From an uncultured Collinsella sp. (GTDB lineage: Bacteria; Actinomycetota; Coriobacteriia; Coriobacteriales; Coriobacteriaceae): a DNA stretch of 5,173 nt. A program made the position numbers and the translations under genes. A model generated the notes under the pieces. The model ran no database searches. It was given only the letters and a program-made list of their open reading frames with translations, and was not told the DNA's origin. Where the stretch lies: assembly GCA_900555955.1 (NCBI GenBank), contig USNA01000090.1:1-5173 (forward strand), written 5' to 3'. Positions within the stretch are counted from its first letter, which is position 1. Each line of letters begins with the position of its first letter. Shown here one piece after another: positions 4,691-5,173 of the stretch.

Positions 4691-5173
4691 ATGAATCAGA
4701 TCATTCTCGCATCTCATGGCGGCCTGGCCGCAGGCGCCAAAGACACGCTCGAGATGGTTCTCGGCGACGTGTCGAACGTCCACGTCGTGTCGCTTGCTCG
4801 TGACGACAAGGAACCCATCACCAATAAGGTTGAGGCTATGATTGCCACGTTCAACGCGGACGACACCGTCTATGTGCTGACCGATATGCTCGGCAGCTCG
4901 GTCAACAACAACATGGTCGAGCTTTCCAAGAACGGCACGAAGTTCACGGTTGTCAGCGGTTTCAACATTCCGTTGGCACTGACGCTCGCTATGAGCCCCG
5001 TCTCCGTCAAGGGCGCCGAGCTCGCGGCCCTCATCAACGAGGCCCGCACCGGTCTGACCAACCCCAACGCACCGGTCGAGGCCGCCGCGGCTCCCGCCAA
5101 GAAGGCCAAGGCGTCCCGTCACAGCTCCGGTCCCGCCAAGATCGTCCTCGCACGTCTTGACTACCGTCTGCTG
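4691..5173 (+). CDS. Mannose-family PTS EIIAB fusion, 5' part (partial)
   Basis: The first 161 residues of a phosphotransferase-system protein run off the window end. Residues 1-117 form a mannose/fructose/sorbose-family EIIA domain: IILASHGGLAAG (4-15) holds the phospho-accepting H9, TDMLGSSVNNN (64-74) matches the active-site loop usually written TDxxGGSP, and SGFNIPLALTL (89-99) is the following strand. Residues 127-147 are an Ala/Pro/Lys-rich flexible linker. KIVLARLDYRLL (150-161) is the first strand of an EIIB domain, normally continued by HGQV; the EIIB phosphorylated His should be the first codon past the window. The protein would be a ManX-like EIIAB, passing phosphate from HPr to the sugar via EIIC/EIID, whose genes are expected just downstream. 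The ATG has a strong site, aaggagg, 7 nt upstream. By context the substrate may be an Amadori compound, but mannose or another hexose cannot be excluded. Confidence 0.9.
   Translation, partial: MNQIILASHGGLAAGAKDTLEMVLGDVSNVHVVSLARDDKEPITNKVEAMIATFNADDTVYVLTDMLGSSVNNNMVELSKNGTKFTVVSGFNIPLALTLAMSPVSVKGAELAALINEARTGLTNPNAPVEAAAAPAKKAKASRHSSGPAKIVLARLDYRLL

Noticed and set aside
4658..5122. 154-codon minus-strand open frame over the PTS gene
   Set aside because: It is the reverse of a clear EIIA domain and covers the PTS promoter and ribosome binding site; no motif supports it.
1..5173. CRISPR arrays, tRNA or rRNA genes, insertion-sequence transposases
   Set aside because: No regularly spaced repeat series, no cloverleaf with a T-loop, no rRNA-like stretch and no transposase frame were seen on either strand.

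Overview
The window looks like chromosomal DNA from a GC-rich gut actinobacterium of the class Coriobacteriia, most likely Collinsella. That call rests on recognition, not a search: roughly 60% GC coding sequence by eye, AT-rich promoter gaps, the mix of gene families, and long GC-rich hairpins between genes. Species cannot be fixed from the sequence alone.

Layout. (1) 2-532 (+): the 3' part of a PLP-dependent threonine aldolase-type gene, cut by the window edge and closed by an intrinsic terminator (551-593). (2) 610-1200 (+): a GNAT acetyltransferase of the phosphinothricin acetyltransferase-like type. (3) 1222-1944 (-): a GntR/HutC regulator with a UTRA ligand domain, convergent with the GNAT gene. 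(4) 1945-2149: an AT-rich divergent control region holding two copies of a 23-bp direct repeat and a perfect 9-bp inverted repeat. (5) 2150-3142 (+): a two-SIS-domain sugar-phosphate deglycase of the FrlB/FraB/GfrF type with both expected catalytic residues. (6) 3143-3424: two very long hairpins in tandem, the second with a U-tract, followed by a promoter. (7) 3425-4507 (+): a ten-helix EamA/DMT transporter with an unusual 56-residue C-terminal tail, probably starting at TTG. (8) 4508-4690: a control region with two 14-bp direct repeats 21 bp apart and a consensus -10. (9) 4691-5173 (+): the start of a mannose-family PTS EIIAB fusion, cut at the window end just before the expected EIIB active-site histidine.

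Inferred biology. Regulator, deglycase, transporter and PTS together read as a locus for taking up and breaking down an Amadori-type glycated amine such as fructoselysine or glucoselysine. The PTS would import and phosphorylate the substrate. The deglycase would split it into a hexose 6-phosphate and the free amine. The GntR/UTRA protein would sense a phosphorylated intermediate. The DMT protein might export the released amine or another product. Use of fructoselysine by a gut Collinsella is known, so the general theme is not new. The regulatory repeats, the 16-bp motif shared by the transporter and PTS promoters, the paired long hairpins and the transporter tail are the less explained parts. 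The aldolase and GNAT genes look like unrelated neighbours.
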